Shown here in pieces: positions 25,313 through 34,723 of a DNA stretch of 64,000 nucleotides. The stretch covers positions 88,689-152,688 of the forward strand of contig JAKOYD010000035.1 in NCBI GenBank assembly GCA_029780695.1, in the 5' to 3' direction. The notes beneath the pieces are model-generated. The model ran no database searches. It was given only the letters and a program-made list of their open reading frames with translations, and was not told the origin of the DNA. Positions within the stretch are counted from its first letter, which is position 1, and each line of letters opens with the position of its first letter. The stretch comes from Pseudomonadota bacterium (lineage in GTDB: Bacteria > Pseudomonadota > Gammaproteobacteria > Burkholderiales > Burkholderiaceae_C). A program made the translations under genes and the position numbers.

Positions 25313-26131
25313 ATGCGTATGAGACCGGTCCAGGCCTTGCGCCACTTCCTGCTTGCGCTGCAGTTCTTCACCCGCATTCCGGTCACCGGCCGGCTGGCGG
25401 ACTGGGTGGGCTACAGCCCGGCCATGCTGCGCGCCAGCGCCGGGCACTTTCCGGGCGTGGGCTGGGTGGTGGGCGCGGCGGCGGCGCTCGTGCTGGCGGC
25501 GGGGCTGCGCTGGCTGCCGCCGGGGCCGCTGGGCGCGCTGGTGGCGGCCGGGCTGGCGACGGCGGCCACGGTGTGGCTCACCGGCGCCTTTCACGAAGAC
25601 GGCCTGGCCGACACCGCCGACGGCCTGGGCGGCGGGCTGACGCGCGAGCGCGCGCTGCAGATCATGAAGGATTCGCGCATCGGCAGCTACGGCACCGTCA
25701 CGCTGCTGCTGGCGCTGGGGCTGAAGGTGGCGCTGACCGCGCTGCTGGCCCAGCGCGGCGCGGGTGCCGCCGCCGCGGCCGTGCTGGGCGCACACGTGCT
25801 GTCGCGCGCCGCGCCGCTCGACGTGATGCGGCGCCTGCCCTATGTGGGCGAGGCCGACGGCAGCAAGGCCAAGCCGCTGGCCGATGCGATATCGCCGGGC
25901 GGCATCGCCACCGGCATGGCGTGGTCGCTGTCGGCGCTGGTGCTGCTGGCGTGGGCGCTGGGTGGGTGGGCGCTGCTGGCGGCCGGGGTGCTGTGGGCGC
26001 TGGCGCTGGGCTACCTGCGCCGGCTGCTGGCGCGCCGCCTGCAGGGCTTTACCGGCGACACGCTGGGCGCCACGCAGCAGGTGTGCGAACTGGCGCTGCT
26101 GCTGGGTCTGGCGCTGGCGGCGTCGCCATGA
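25313..26131 (+). CDS. cobS: Adenosylcobinamide-GDP ribazoletransferase (cobalamin synthase)
   Basis: Inner-membrane enzyme of 272 residues that joins adenosyl-GDP-cobinamide to alpha-ribazole phosphate, the last joining step of coenzyme B12 synthesis. FLLALQFFTRIPV at the N-terminus, GAFHEDGLADTADGLGGG with the catalytic acidic residues, and MKDSRIGSYGTV are diagnostic. The start is ATG 25313 (25319 also possible); the frame open from 25283 only reads the repeat copy. The stop overlaps the phosphatase start (ATGA). Confidence 0.94.
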   Translation: MRMRPVQALRHFLLALQFFTRIPVTGRLADWVGYSPAMLRASAGHFPGVGWVVGAAAALVLAAGLRWLPPGPLGALVAAGLATAATVWLTGAFHEDGLADTADGLGGGLTRERALQIMKDSRIGSYGTVTLLLALGLKVALTALLAQRGAGAAAAAVLGAHVLSRAAPLDVMRRLPYVGEADGSKAKPLADAISPGGIATGMAWSLSALVLLAWALGGWALLAAGVLWALALGYLRRLLARRLQGFTGDTLGATQQVCELALLLGLALAASP

Positions 26132-26682
26132 GGCTCTGGCTGCTGCGCCACGCGCCGGTGCTGGCGGAAACTGGCCTGTGCTACGGCGCCAGCGACCTGC
26201 GCGCCGACCCGGCTGCCACGCGCGCGGCAGCCGATGCGGCCGCGGCCGCCTTGCCGCAGGGCATCGCCATTTTCACTTCGCCGCTACAACGTTGCGAGCA
26301 GCTGGCGCAGTCGCTGCAAGCGCTGCGGCCTGATTTGACGCCGCAAATCGACCCGCGCCTGCGCGAAATGGACTTCGGCGCCTGGGAAGGGCGCCGCTGG
26401 GCCGACGTCGGCCGCGCTGAATTCGACGCCTGGCTGGCCGACTTCGCCAACGCGCCGCCAGGCGGGCGGGGCGAGCCGGTGCGCGACTTCATGGCGCGCG
26501 TGGGCGCCGCCTGGGACGACTGGCGCGCCAGCGGGCGCGACGCCGTCTGGGTGACGCACGCCGGGGTGATGCGCGCGGCGCTGCTGCTGTCGCGCGGCGT
26601 GTGCCTGCCGGCCAGCGCCGCCGACTGGCCGGCCGAGGCGCTGGACTTTGGTGAACTGCGGGCGTTGCGCGCGGATCCGTAG
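26128..26682 (+). CDS. Alpha-ribazole phosphatase (histidine phosphatase family)
   Basis: Phosphatase of 184 residues. The RHG-type motif is LLRHAPVLAETGLCYG (catalytic His near residue 7, RHA instead of RHG); SPLQRCEQLA holds the second Arg, and EMDFGAWEGRRWAD and VTHAGVMRA complete the site. In this context it removes phosphate from alpha-ribazole-5'-phosphate or from adenosylcobalamin-5'-phosphate, the last step of the loop pathway. It is translationally coupled to cobS (ATGA) and appears to be the last gene of the B12 operon. The symbol cobC is used for both this family and the decarboxylase, so none is given. Confidence 0.88.
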   Translation: MRLWLLRHAPVLAETGLCYGASDLRADPAATRAAADAAAAALPQGIAIFTSPLQRCEQLAQSLQALRPDLTPQIDPRLREMDFGAWEGRRWADVGRAEFDAWLADFANAPPGGRGEPVRDFMARVGAAWDDWRASGRDAVWVTHAGVMRAALLLSRGVCLPASAADWPAEALDFGELRALRADP

Positions 26683-26742
26683 CCCCCCGAACGCCGCCCG
26701 TCCCCCTTGCGCGACAGCCCGCGCAGCGTTAGCATGGGCTGT

Positions 26743-27321
26743 ATGAATTCACAGTATCTGCTGTTCGCCGACGAAGCGCTGACCCTGGTGCACGACGCCC
26801 AAGGTGGCATCCGCCACCACCCCGGCGTGGTGCCGCCGGACGTGGCGGCCGAATGGCTGGCCGCGCTGCTGCCGCTGGTGCCCTGGCGCAGCGAGCGGCG
26901 GCCGATGTACGACCGCATCGTCGACGTGCCGCGCCTGATGTCCAGCGTGTCGCTGGCCGACCCCGACCGCCCGCCGTGCATCGACGCCGCGCTGGCGGCG
27001 GTGCAGTCGGTGGCGTCCGCGCCCTACACGCGCGCGGGGCTCAACCTGTACCGCGACGGGCGCGACAGCGTGGCCCTGCACAACGACCGCGTGCACGACC
27101 TGGCGCCGGGCCAGCCCATCGCCATCGTGTCGCTCGGCGCGCCGCGCGACATGCTGATCAAGCCCAAGCGCGGCGGCAGCGCCCATCGCATCTGCCTCGA
27201 AGCCGGCAGCGTGCTGGTGATGAGCCACGCCTCGCAGTTCACGCACGACCACGGCATCCCCAAGACGGCGGCGCGGGTGGGGGCGCGGGTGAGCGTGGCC
27301 TTCAGGGTGCGTCTTGGCTGA
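26743..27321 (+). CDS. AlkB-like 2-oxoglutarate/Fe(II) dioxygenase
   Basis: Protein of 192 residues with the AlkB-type double-stranded beta-helix. The iron ligands are the HND triplet in ALHNDRVHDL (H-x-D) and the later His in FTHDHGIPK; the terminal RVSVAFR supplies the 2-oxoglutarate-binding arginine. AlkB proteins repair alkylated bases by oxidative demethylation. The start is ATG 26743; the longer frame to 26707 has no better signal. It stands 60 bases after the B12 operon and is convergent with lysS. DNA versus RNA specificity cannot be inferred. Confidence 0.85.
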   Translation: MNSQYLLFADEALTLVHDAQGGIRHHPGVVPPDVAAEWLAALLPLVPWRSERRPMYDRIVDVPRLMSSVSLADPDRPPCIDAALAAVQSVASAPYTRAGLNLYRDGRDSVALHNDRVHDLAPGQPIAIVSLGAPRDMLIKPKRGGSAHRICLEAGSVLVMSHASQFTHDHGIPKTAARVGARVSVAFRVRLG

Positions 27322-27331
27322 TGCGCCGCTG

Positions 27332-27368
27332 GCCCTCACCCCAACCCTCTCCCAGAGGGAGAGGGAGT
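27332..27368. repeat. CCCTCTCCC-type repeat (family C), copy at a convergent junction
   Basis: CCCTCACCCCAACCCTCTCC followed by CAGAGGGAGAGGGAG forms a short CCCTCTCCC/GGGAGAGGG hairpin. It lies between the stops of the AlkB-like gene and lysS and may help end both transcripts. Confidence 0.65.
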
Positions 27369-27391
27369 AAGTCAGGCGCGGCCCGCAGCGC

Positions 27392-28915
<1,524 letters not shown>

Positions 28916-29123
28916 GGTGAATCGCGGAAAGGAAGGAATGGGGAGAGGGCGCGGTGAGCCCCGTGGCCGATAATGGCCGTGCTCACGCGAAAAGAGCAAT
29001 TTTAGGCGGCTTGCCCGGCGCGTCTGCCGACCCGCGCGGCGCTGGCCCGGTGCGCCACGCGGCGCACGGGTCATATTGAAGCGGGTGCATGCGCCGCACC
29101 CTTTCCACACCACCCCATCGCCC

Positions 29124-30392
29124 ATGCTGCGCGCCACCCTGACCCTGCTGACCGGCGGCGCGCTGGCGCAAATGGTGCCGCTGCTGCTGGGGCCGGCGCT
29201 GGCGCGCCTGTTCGGTCCCGAGGCGTTTGGCCTGTTCACCGCGTTTTCGACCATCGCCGCCAGCGTGGCCGTGGTGGCCTGCGCGCGCTACGAATACGCG
29301 CTGCCGATGGCGCAGGACGATGCCGAAGCGACGGCGCTGCTGGCGCTGGCGCTGCGCATCGGGCTGGCGGTGACGCTGCTGAGCGTGCCGCTGGCGTGGG
29401 CGCTGCACGTGGCGGGGCGGCTGCCGGTGGCGTGGGCGCTGCCGCTGTCGGTGGCGGCGGCTGGGCTGCTGCAGGTCTTCAGTTTGTGGGCCAACCGGGC
29501 CGAGGCATATCGGTCGCTGGCCGCCAGCCGCTTCGTGCAGTACGCCGGCGCGGCGCTGCTGCAGACGGCGCTGGGGCTGGCGATCTGGCGCGCCGGCCGG
29601 GGCCAGGCGGCGGGTGCCGACGCGGCTTGGGCGCTGGTGCTGGGGCCGGTCGTGGCCGTGCTGCTGGCCGCGCTGTGGCTGGCGCGCAGGGCGCCGCCGG
29701 GCGGCTGGCGCGCGCTGTGGCAGGTGCCGGCCGCAGCCTTGCGCGGCGTGGCGCGCCGCTACCGCGACTTTCCGCTGCTGAACACGCCGCACGCCTTTCT
29801 GGGCACGCTGCAGGACGCGCTGGCGGTGGCGCTGCTGATTGCCTGGTCGGGCGAGGCGGCGGCGGGCTTCTGGGGGCTGGCGCTGCGCTACCTGAAGGCG
29901 CCGGCCACGCTGGTCGGCTCGGCGGTGTCGCAGGCGCTGTACCCGCGCCTGACACAATCGGCCCCGGCCGAGGCGCAGCGTGCGGTGCGCCAGACCATGG
30001 CCGTGCTGGCGCTGCCGGCGCTGGGGCTGATGGCGCTGCTGGCGCTGGCGGGGCCGCGCCTGTTTGAATGGGCGTTTGGTGCGCCGTGGCGCGACGCGGG
30101 CGAGCTGGCGCGCGCGCTGGCGCCGTACATCGCCGCGCACTTTGTCGCCGCGCCGCTGGCGGTGGTGACCATGGCCTGGCACGGCCAGCGCTGGGCGTTC
30201 AGGCTGGCGCTGGTGGGGCAGGCGGTGTTTCTGCTGTGCCTGGCCTGGGGCTTGTGGACGGGCGGCTTGTTGCGGGGGGCTTGGGCGGTGTCGGCGGGCA
30301 TGGTGATTTACTTCGGCTACTACTTCTGGCGGCTGGCGCACTGGCCGCACATTCCGGCGCGCGGCGCGGCCGCGGGCGAGGCGCGGGCATGA
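29124..30392 (+). CDS. Polysaccharide flippase, Wzx/MATE-like oligosaccharide exporter
   Basis: Inner-membrane protein of 422 residues with about twelve hydrophobic helices. It begins [20 protein letters not shown] and [18 protein letters not shown], the typical start of O-antigen/capsule flippases (RfbX/Wzx). It would flip lipid-linked glycan units across the inner membrane. The start is ATG 29124; the open frame from 29076 precedes the hydrophobic domain. It is the first gene of the glycan cluster, divergent from lysS, and overlaps the acetyltransferase by ATGA. Confidence 0.88.
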   Translation: MLRATLTLLTGGALAQMVPLLLGPALARLFGPEAFGLFTAFSTIAASVAVVACARYEYALPMAQDDAEATALLALALRIGLAVTLLSVPLAWALHVAGRLPVAWALPLSVAAAGLLQVFSLWANRAEAYRSLAASRFVQYAGAALLQTALGLAIWRAGRGQAAGADAAWALVLGPVVAVLLAALWLARRAPPGGWRALWQVPAAALRGVARRYRDFPLLNTPHAFLGTLQDALAVALLIAWSGEAAAGFWGLALRYLKAPATLVGSAVSQALYPRLTQSAPAEAQRAVRQTMAVLALPALGLMALLALAGPRLFEWAFGAPWRDAGELARALAPYIAAHFVAAPLAVVTMAWHGQRWAFRLALVGQAVFLLCLAWGLWTGGLLRGAWAVSAGMVIYFGYYFWRLAHWPHIPARGAAAGEARA

Positions 30393-31000
30393 GCGTGGCC
30401 CTGCGCGCGCTGGCCAACCGCTGGCGGCGGCGGCTGTGGCATGCGCTGTTCTTTCGCATGCTGTTTGGCGAACGCGCGGCGGACGGCGCCGCGCTGCCCG
30501 GCACGCGCATCTCGCCCACCACCTGCATCGAGCACGAAGCCGGCCTGGCGCTGGGCGACGACGTGTTCATCGGCCACTTCAACTACATCGAAGCGAGCGC
30601 GGGCGTCACCATCGGCCGCGGCACGCAGATCACCAACTGCGTCAGCATCGTCAGCCACAGCACGCACCGCGCGGTGCGCGTGGCGGCCGGGCTGTCGGGC
30701 GCGGCGCTGGAGGCGGCCGTGATCCGCGCGCCCATCGCCATCGGCGAGCGCTGCTTCATCGGCCCGCACAGCACCGTAGAAGCCGGCACCACCCTGGGCC
30801 ACGACACCCTGGTGGCCGCGCACAGCCGCGTGCGCGGGCAGTTCCCCGACTTCGCCGTGCTGGCCGGCAGCCCGGCGCGCGTGGTGGGCGACGTGCGCGA
30901 GGGGGATGCGCGGTGGCTGGAAAGGATGCGTCAGGGCGGGGAGAGGGATTTTTTGAACGCAAAGGGCGCAGAGGGTTCGCAAAAGGCGCAGAAACTTTGA
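30389..31000 (+). CDS. Left-handed beta-helix acyltransferase (WbbJ-like)
   Basis: Predicted O-acetyltransferase of 203 residues. Hexapeptide repeats run from about residue 45 to 165 (IEHEAGLALGDDVFIGHFNY, VTIGRGTQITNCVSIVSHST, PIAIGERCFIGPHSTVEAGT), with an Ile/Val periodicity typical of LbH proteins. It lacks the N-terminal Rossmann-like domain of PglD-type sugar N-acetyltransferases. The last 19 residues (ending NAKGAEGSQKAQKL) are encoded by the inverted-repeat element at 30950, so the natural C-terminus was probably replaced. It is coupled to the flippase gene. Confidence 0.83.
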   Translation: MSVALRALANRWRRRLWHALFFRMLFGERAADGAALPGTRISPTTCIEHEAGLALGDDVFIGHFNYIEASAGVTIGRGTQITNCVSIVSHSTHRAVRVAAGLSGAALEAAVIRAPIAIGERCFIGPHSTVEAGTTLGHDTLVAAHSRVRGQFPDFAVLAGSPARVVGDVREGDARWLERMRQGGERDFLNAKGAEGSQKAQKL

Positions 31001-31112
31001 TGAAAAATGTCTTTGGCGCTTTCTGTACAAGCGTTGGCAGCTATTTTTTTTGAAGCAATGAATTCTTTTCTGCGACTTTTGCATGACCTTCGCGCCCTTT
31101 GCGTTCAAAGGA
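30950..31112. repeat. GGACGC-type MITE-like element (family B), copy 1
   Basis: The left arm TTTTGAACGCAAAGGGCGCA continues to TTCGCAAAAGGCGCAGAAA. The right arm has TTTCTGCGACTTTTGC and CGCGCCCTTTGCGTTCAAAG, so the ends are inverted repeats. A family A copy sits in its centre (31012-31053). It overlaps the 3' end of the acetyltransferase gene. Confidence 0.8.
31012..31053 (-). repeat. GATAGCT element (family A), copy 8, nested in a family B element
   Basis: TTGGCGCTTTCTGTACAAGC followed by GTTGGCAGCTATTTTTTTTG matches the reverse-oriented element (GCGCTT...AAGCG...GCAGCTAT). It occupies the loop between the inverted arms of the 30950-31112 element. Confidence 0.6.
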
Positions 31113-31125
31113 TTTTTCAGCCGAC

Positions 31126-32205
31126 ATGACCCAAGCCCCCCATCTGGTTCTGCTGGGCGATGCCATCAGCGTGCACGTGCAGCGCTGGGTGGCCGAGATG
31201 CGCGCGCGCGGCTGGCGCATGTCGCTCGTCACGGCGCGGCCGCAGGCCATCGACGGCATCGAGCAGGTGACACTGCCGCCGGTGCGCCGCTCGACCGACT
31301 GGCTGTTTCGCGTGGGGGCCGCGCGGCGCGCGCTGGCGCGGCTGCAACCCGACCTGGTGCACGCGCACTACGTTACGTCGTACGGTTATCTGGCGGCGCG
31401 CGCGCATCGCGGGACCCGTTGCCCGCTGGTGATGACCGCCTGGGGCAGCGACCTGCTGCTGACGCCGCGCGAAAGCGCGCTCAAGCGCCGGCTGACGGCG
31501 TGGACGCTGCGCCAGGCCGACGTGGTGACCGGCGATTCGGCCGACCTGCTGGCCGCCGCGACCGCGCTGGCGCCCGGCGTGCGCACCGAGCTGATCCACT
31601 GGGGCGTGGACCGCGCGCGCTTTGCCCCGGCGCCCTGGGCCGACAAGCCGGGTTTTGACGCCGTCAGCCTGCGCAGCTGGGAGCCCAATTACGAGATCGG
31701 CACCCTCCTGGACGCCTTCGCGCAGGTGCGCACCGCCCATCCGCAGGCGCGGCTGCACTTGCTGGGCGGCGGATCGCAGGAAGCCGCGCTGCGGGCGCAG
31801 ATCAAACGGCTGGCGCTGGCCGACGCGGTGCAGGTGCATGGCCGGCTGGACGACGCGGGCATGGCCGCAGTGTTGGCGCGCGGCAAGCTGTCCGTCAGCG
31901 TGCCGCGCAGCGACGCCACGTCGGTGTCGGTGCTGGAAAGCATGGCCTGCGGCCTGGCCGTGATCGCCAGCGACCTGCCGGCCAACCGAGACTGGCTGGA
32001 CGCGCGGCTGCTGGTGCCCGCGGGCGATGCGGCGGCGCTGGCGCGCGTGTGGGGCGGCCTGATCGACGACGACGCGCAGGCCCGCGAGGCCGGCGCGCGC
32101 AATGCCGAGCGCATCGCGCAGCAGGGCGACCGGCGCGTGCAGATGGATGCGGTGGATGCGATGTATCGGCGCTTGCTGGATGAACACACGTGCGGGGCGC
32201 GATGA
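31126..32205 (+). CDS. Glycosyltransferase family 4
   Basis: GT-B fold glycosyltransferase of 359 residues. The N-terminal domain has VLLGDAISVHVQRWVAEMRA and LVHAHYVTSYGYLAARAHR. The C-terminal domain has VSLRSWEPNYEIGTLLDAFA, LHLLGGGSQEAALR and SDATSVSVLESMACGLAVIA, the E-x7-E type donor-binding region of GT4 enzymes. It would add a sugar to a lipid-linked glycan. The start is ATG 31126; the frame from 31099 adds nine residues from the repeat element. Confidence 0.9.
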   Translation: MTQAPHLVLLGDAISVHVQRWVAEMRARGWRMSLVTARPQAIDGIEQVTLPPVRRSTDWLFRVGAARRALARLQPDLVHAHYVTSYGYLAARAHRGTRCPLVMTAWGSDLLLTPRESALKRRLTAWTLRQADVVTGDSADLLAAATALAPGVRTELIHWGVDRARFAPAPWADKPGFDAVSLRSWEPNYEIGTLLDAFAQVRTAHPQARLHLLGGGSQEAALRAQIKRLALADAVQVHGRLDDAGMAAVLARGKLSVSVPRSDATSVSVLESMACGLAVIASDLPANRDWLDARLLVPAGDAAALARVWGGLIDDDAQAREAGARNAERIAQQGDRRVQMDAVDAMYRRLLDEHTCGAR

Positions 32206-32215
32206 TGCGTCGCCG

Positions 32216-32350
32216 TGCCCTCAACCCAACCCTCTCTCGCTTGCGCGAGAGGATGCCCGGCGCGGCGCGGCGTGCCGGGTGTGCGCAGGGTGAACCGTTC
32301 GCCGCATGGACTCCCTCGCCCCTCTGGGGAGAGGGCAGGGGTGAGGGGCT
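32216..32350. repeat. CCCTCTCCC-type repeat pair (family C)
   Basis: CCCTCAACCCAACCCTCTCT with GCGCGAGAGG begins the gap, and CTCCCTCGCCCCTCTGGGGA with GAGGGCAGGGGTGAGGGG ends it, in inverted orientation about 90 bases apart. It fills nearly the whole space between the two glycosyltransferase genes and ends six bases before the GTG start of the second. Confidence 0.75.
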
Positions 32351-32356
32351 GCGGCC

Positions 32357-33427
32357 GTGAATTCGCCCACACGCCCGGCACAAGGCGCGCCCCATTTCGC
32401 GCCGACCGACGACACTTCGCCACTCGTCAGCGTCATCGCCCCCTGCCGCAACGAGCGCGCCGCCATCGACGCCTTTTGCGACAGCGCGCTGACCCAGCAG
32501 CTGCCGCCTGGCTGGCAGCTGGAAGTGCTGGTGGCCGATGGCCGCAGCGACGACGGCACGCGCGAACGGCTGGCCGAGCGCGCCGCGCAGGATGCGCGCC
32601 TGAGACTGATCGACAACCCGGGCCGCATCGTGTCCACCGGCCTGAACGCCGCGCTGGCCCAGGCGCGCGGCGCCGTCATCGTGCGCTTCGACATTCACAC
32701 CGAATTCGCGCCCGACTACATCGCACAAAGCCTGGCCGCGCTGGCGCGCACCGGCGCCGACAACGTGGGCGGCCCCTGGGTGGCGCGCGGGCAGGGCGCC
32801 ATGGGGCGCGCGGTGGCGGCGGCGTTTCAGAGCCGCTGGGTGGTGGGCGGCGCGCGCTCGCGCGACCGGGCGTACGAAGGGCCGGTGGACACCGTCTACC
32901 TGGGCTGCTGGCCGCGCGCCACGTTCGATCGCTTTGGCGGCTTCGACGAACAGCTGGTCCGCAACCAGGACGACGAACACAACCTGCGCCTGCGCCTGGC
33001 CGGCGCGCGGCTGTGGCAAAGCGCGCGCATCCGCTCGCTCTACCAGCCGCGCGGCAGCGTGCGCCAGCTGTTCAACCAGCAGATGCAATACGGCTACTGG
33101 CGGCCGTTTGTGATGCGCAAGCACCGGCAGCCCGGATCGCTGCGCCAGCTGGTGCCGGCGCTGTTCGTGGCCGCGCTGGCCGGCGGCACGCTGATCGCCC
33201 CTTGGTGGCCGTGGCCGCTGGCGCTGCTGCTGGCCGCCTATGCCGCGTACGTGGCCGGCGCATCGCTGGCGGCGGCGCGGCAGGCGGGCGATGCGGGCAC
33301 GCTGGCGCGCCTGCCGGGGGTCATCGCCGCCTATCATCTGGGCTATGGCGTGGGCACCTGGCGCGGCCTGCTGGACGTGCTGCTGCGGCGCAACGCGGGG
33401 CAGCGCTGGAGCCGCCTGACGCGCTAA
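32357..33427 (+). CDS. Glycosyltransferase family 2 with C-terminal membrane region
   Basis: GT-A fold enzyme of 356 residues: VSVIAPCRNERAAIDAF, VLVADGRSDDGTRE and the DxD-like VRFDIHTEFAPDY form the nucleotide-sugar site, and VRNQDDEHNLRLRLAG is the acceptor-side acidic motif. The C-terminal third has two hydrophobic segments (about residues 258-300), anchoring it to the inner membrane. The start is GTG 32357, just after the family C repeat. It belongs to the ExoA/succinoglycan-type GT2 group by appearance; linkage and sugar are unknown. Confidence 0.9.
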   Translation: MNSPTRPAQGAPHFAPTDDTSPLVSVIAPCRNERAAIDAFCDSALTQQLPPGWQLEVLVADGRSDDGTRERLAERAAQDARLRLIDNPGRIVSTGLNAALAQARGAVIVRFDIHTEFAPDYIAQSLAALARTGADNVGGPWVARGQGAMGRAVAAAFQSRWVVGGARSRDRAYEGPVDTVYLGCWPRATFDRFGGFDEQLVRNQDDEHNLRLRLAGARLWQSARIRSLYQPRGSVRQLFNQQMQYGYWRPFVMRKHRQPGSLRQLVPALFVAALAGGTLIAPWWPWPLALLLAAYAAYVAGASLAAARQAGDAGTLARLPGVIAAYHLGYGVGTWRGLLDVLLRRNAGQRWSRLTR

Positions 33428-33484
33428 CAAAATGATAGCTGTTCACGCGCTATTGGCAAGCGCTGGAGGCTGATTTGGCTTTGA
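33427..33484 (+). repeat. GATAGCT element (family A), copy 9
   Basis: AACAAAATGATAGCTGTTCA, CGCGCTATTGGCAAGCGCTG and GAGGCTGATTTGGCTTTGAA form a near-consensus copy. Its distal end supplies the TTG codon at 33475 used as the start of the aminotransferase gene. Confidence 0.85.
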
Positions 33485-34638
33485 AAAACGAATCCTTCAT
33501 CCCCTTCGCCCGCCCCGACATTACCGACGCCGAGATCGACGCCGTGGCGCGTGCCATGCGCTCGGGCTGGGTCACCACGGGGCCGGAGACGAAGGCGTTC
33601 GAGCAGGAATTTGCGGCGTACCTGGGCGGCGGCCTGCACGCCATCGCCGTCAACTCGGCCACCGCCGGCCTGCACCTGGCGCTGGAGGCCATCGGCATCG
33701 GCCCCGGCGACGAGGTGATCGCGCCGACGCTGACCTTCACCGCCACGGTGGAGGTGGCGCGCTACCTGGGCGCGGACGCGCGGCTGGTGGACGTGGACCC
33801 GGTCACGCTCAACATCGACCCCGCCGCCATCGAGGCCGCCATCACGCCCCGGACGAAGGCCATCCTGCCGGTGCATTACGGCGGTCTGGCGTGCGACATG
33901 GCGGCGATCTTCGACATCGCGCGCCGCCACGGACTGCAGGTGGTGGAGGACGCGGCGCACGCGCTGCCCACTACCCTAAACGGAGCGCTCATCGGCCAAC
34001 TGGCCAGCGCTGCCGCGGTCTTCAGCTTTTACGCCAACAAGACCATGACCACCGGCGAGGGCGGCATGGTGGTGACGCGCGACGCCGCGCTGGCCGCGCG
34101 CATGCGGGTGATGCGCCTGCACGGCATCAGCCGCGACGCGTTCGACCGCTTCAGCAGCCGCACGCCCGCGTGGTATTACGAAATCGTCGCGCCCGGCTTC
34201 AAATACAACATGACCGACATGGCCGGCGCGCTGGGCCGCGTGCAGCTGGCGCGGCTGCCCGCCTTTGTGCAGCGGCGCCAGCAACTGGCGGCGCGCTATC
34301 TGCACGAACTGCGCGATTTGCCGCTGCTGCTGCCCGCCGACGCGCCGGCGGGCGATGCGCACGCGTGGCACCTGTTCGTGCTGCGCCTGTCCGACGCCGC
34401 GACCGTGACGCGCAACGAAGTGATCCAGGCGCTGAGCGACGCCGGCATCGGCACCAGCGTGCATTACGTGCCGCTGCACCGGCAGCCTTACTGGCGCGAT
34501 CGCTATGGGCTGACGCCCGAGCAGTTTCCGGTGGCCGAAGCCGCGTACCAGCGCATGTTCAGCATCCCGCTGTTCACCGCCATGAGCGACGACGAGCAGT
34601 CGCGCGTCATCGCCGCGCTGCGGGCCTGCGTGCGATGA
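33475..34638 (+). CDS. DegT/DnrJ/EryC1/StrS-type sugar aminotransferase
   Basis: PLP enzyme of 387 residues that transfers an amino group to a 4-keto nucleotide sugar. FARPDITDAEIDAVARAM and GWVTTGPETKAFE form the N-terminus, VVEDAAHAL holds the cofactor Asp, FSFYANKTMTTGEGGMVVT carries the PLP lysine, and YNMTDMAGALGRVQLARL completes the site. No ATG is near. TTG 33475 or TTG 33481 is the start, both inside the family A repeat. The partner 4-keto sugar would come from the dehydratase at 35483, giving a 4-amino-4,6-dideoxy sugar; this pairing is inferred. Confidence 0.9.
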   Translation: MALKNESFIPFARPDITDAEIDAVARAMRSGWVTTGPETKAFEQEFAAYLGGGLHAIAVNSATAGLHLALEAIGIGPGDEVIAPTLTFTATVEVARYLGADARLVDVDPVTLNIDPAAIEAAITPRTKAILPVHYGGLACDMAAIFDIARRHGLQVVEDAAHALPTTLNGALIGQLASAAAVFSFYANKTMTTGEGGMVVTRDAALAARMRVMRLHGISRDAFDRFSSRTPAWYYEIVAPGFKYNMTDMAGALGRVQLARLPAFVQRRQQLAARYLHELRDLPLLLPADAPAGDAHAWHLFVLRLSDAATVTRNEVIQALSDAGIGTSVHYVPLHRQPYWRDRYGLTPEQFPVAEAAYQRMFSIPLFTAMSDDEQSRVIAALRACVR

Positions 34639-34654
34639 GCGTGCGGTGGTTGCC

Positions 34655-34710
34655 AGCCAAATCGGGCGCCAGCGCTTGCCTGATCAGCGCAGGCAGCTAT
34701 CAAAAGATGA
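34655..34710 (-). repeat. GATAGCT element (family A), copy 10
   Basis: AGCCAAATCGGGCGCCAGCG, CTTGCCTGATCAGCGCAGGC and AGCTATCAAAAGATGA make a clear reverse-oriented copy. It fills the gap between the aminotransferase and sugar transferase genes. Confidence 0.85.
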
Positions 34711-34723
34711 GAAAGCGCGGCGC

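Noticed and set aside
26707..26742. Earlier start for the AlkB-like gene at 26707
   Set aside because: The added residues (MRDSPRSVSMGC) have no ribosome binding site advantage and precede the usual start of the fold; ATG 26743 was preferred.
30950..31112. Insertion sequence
   Set aside because: The inverted arms are clear, but there is no transposase frame inside and no obvious target duplication, so it is listed as a non-autonomous repeat only.
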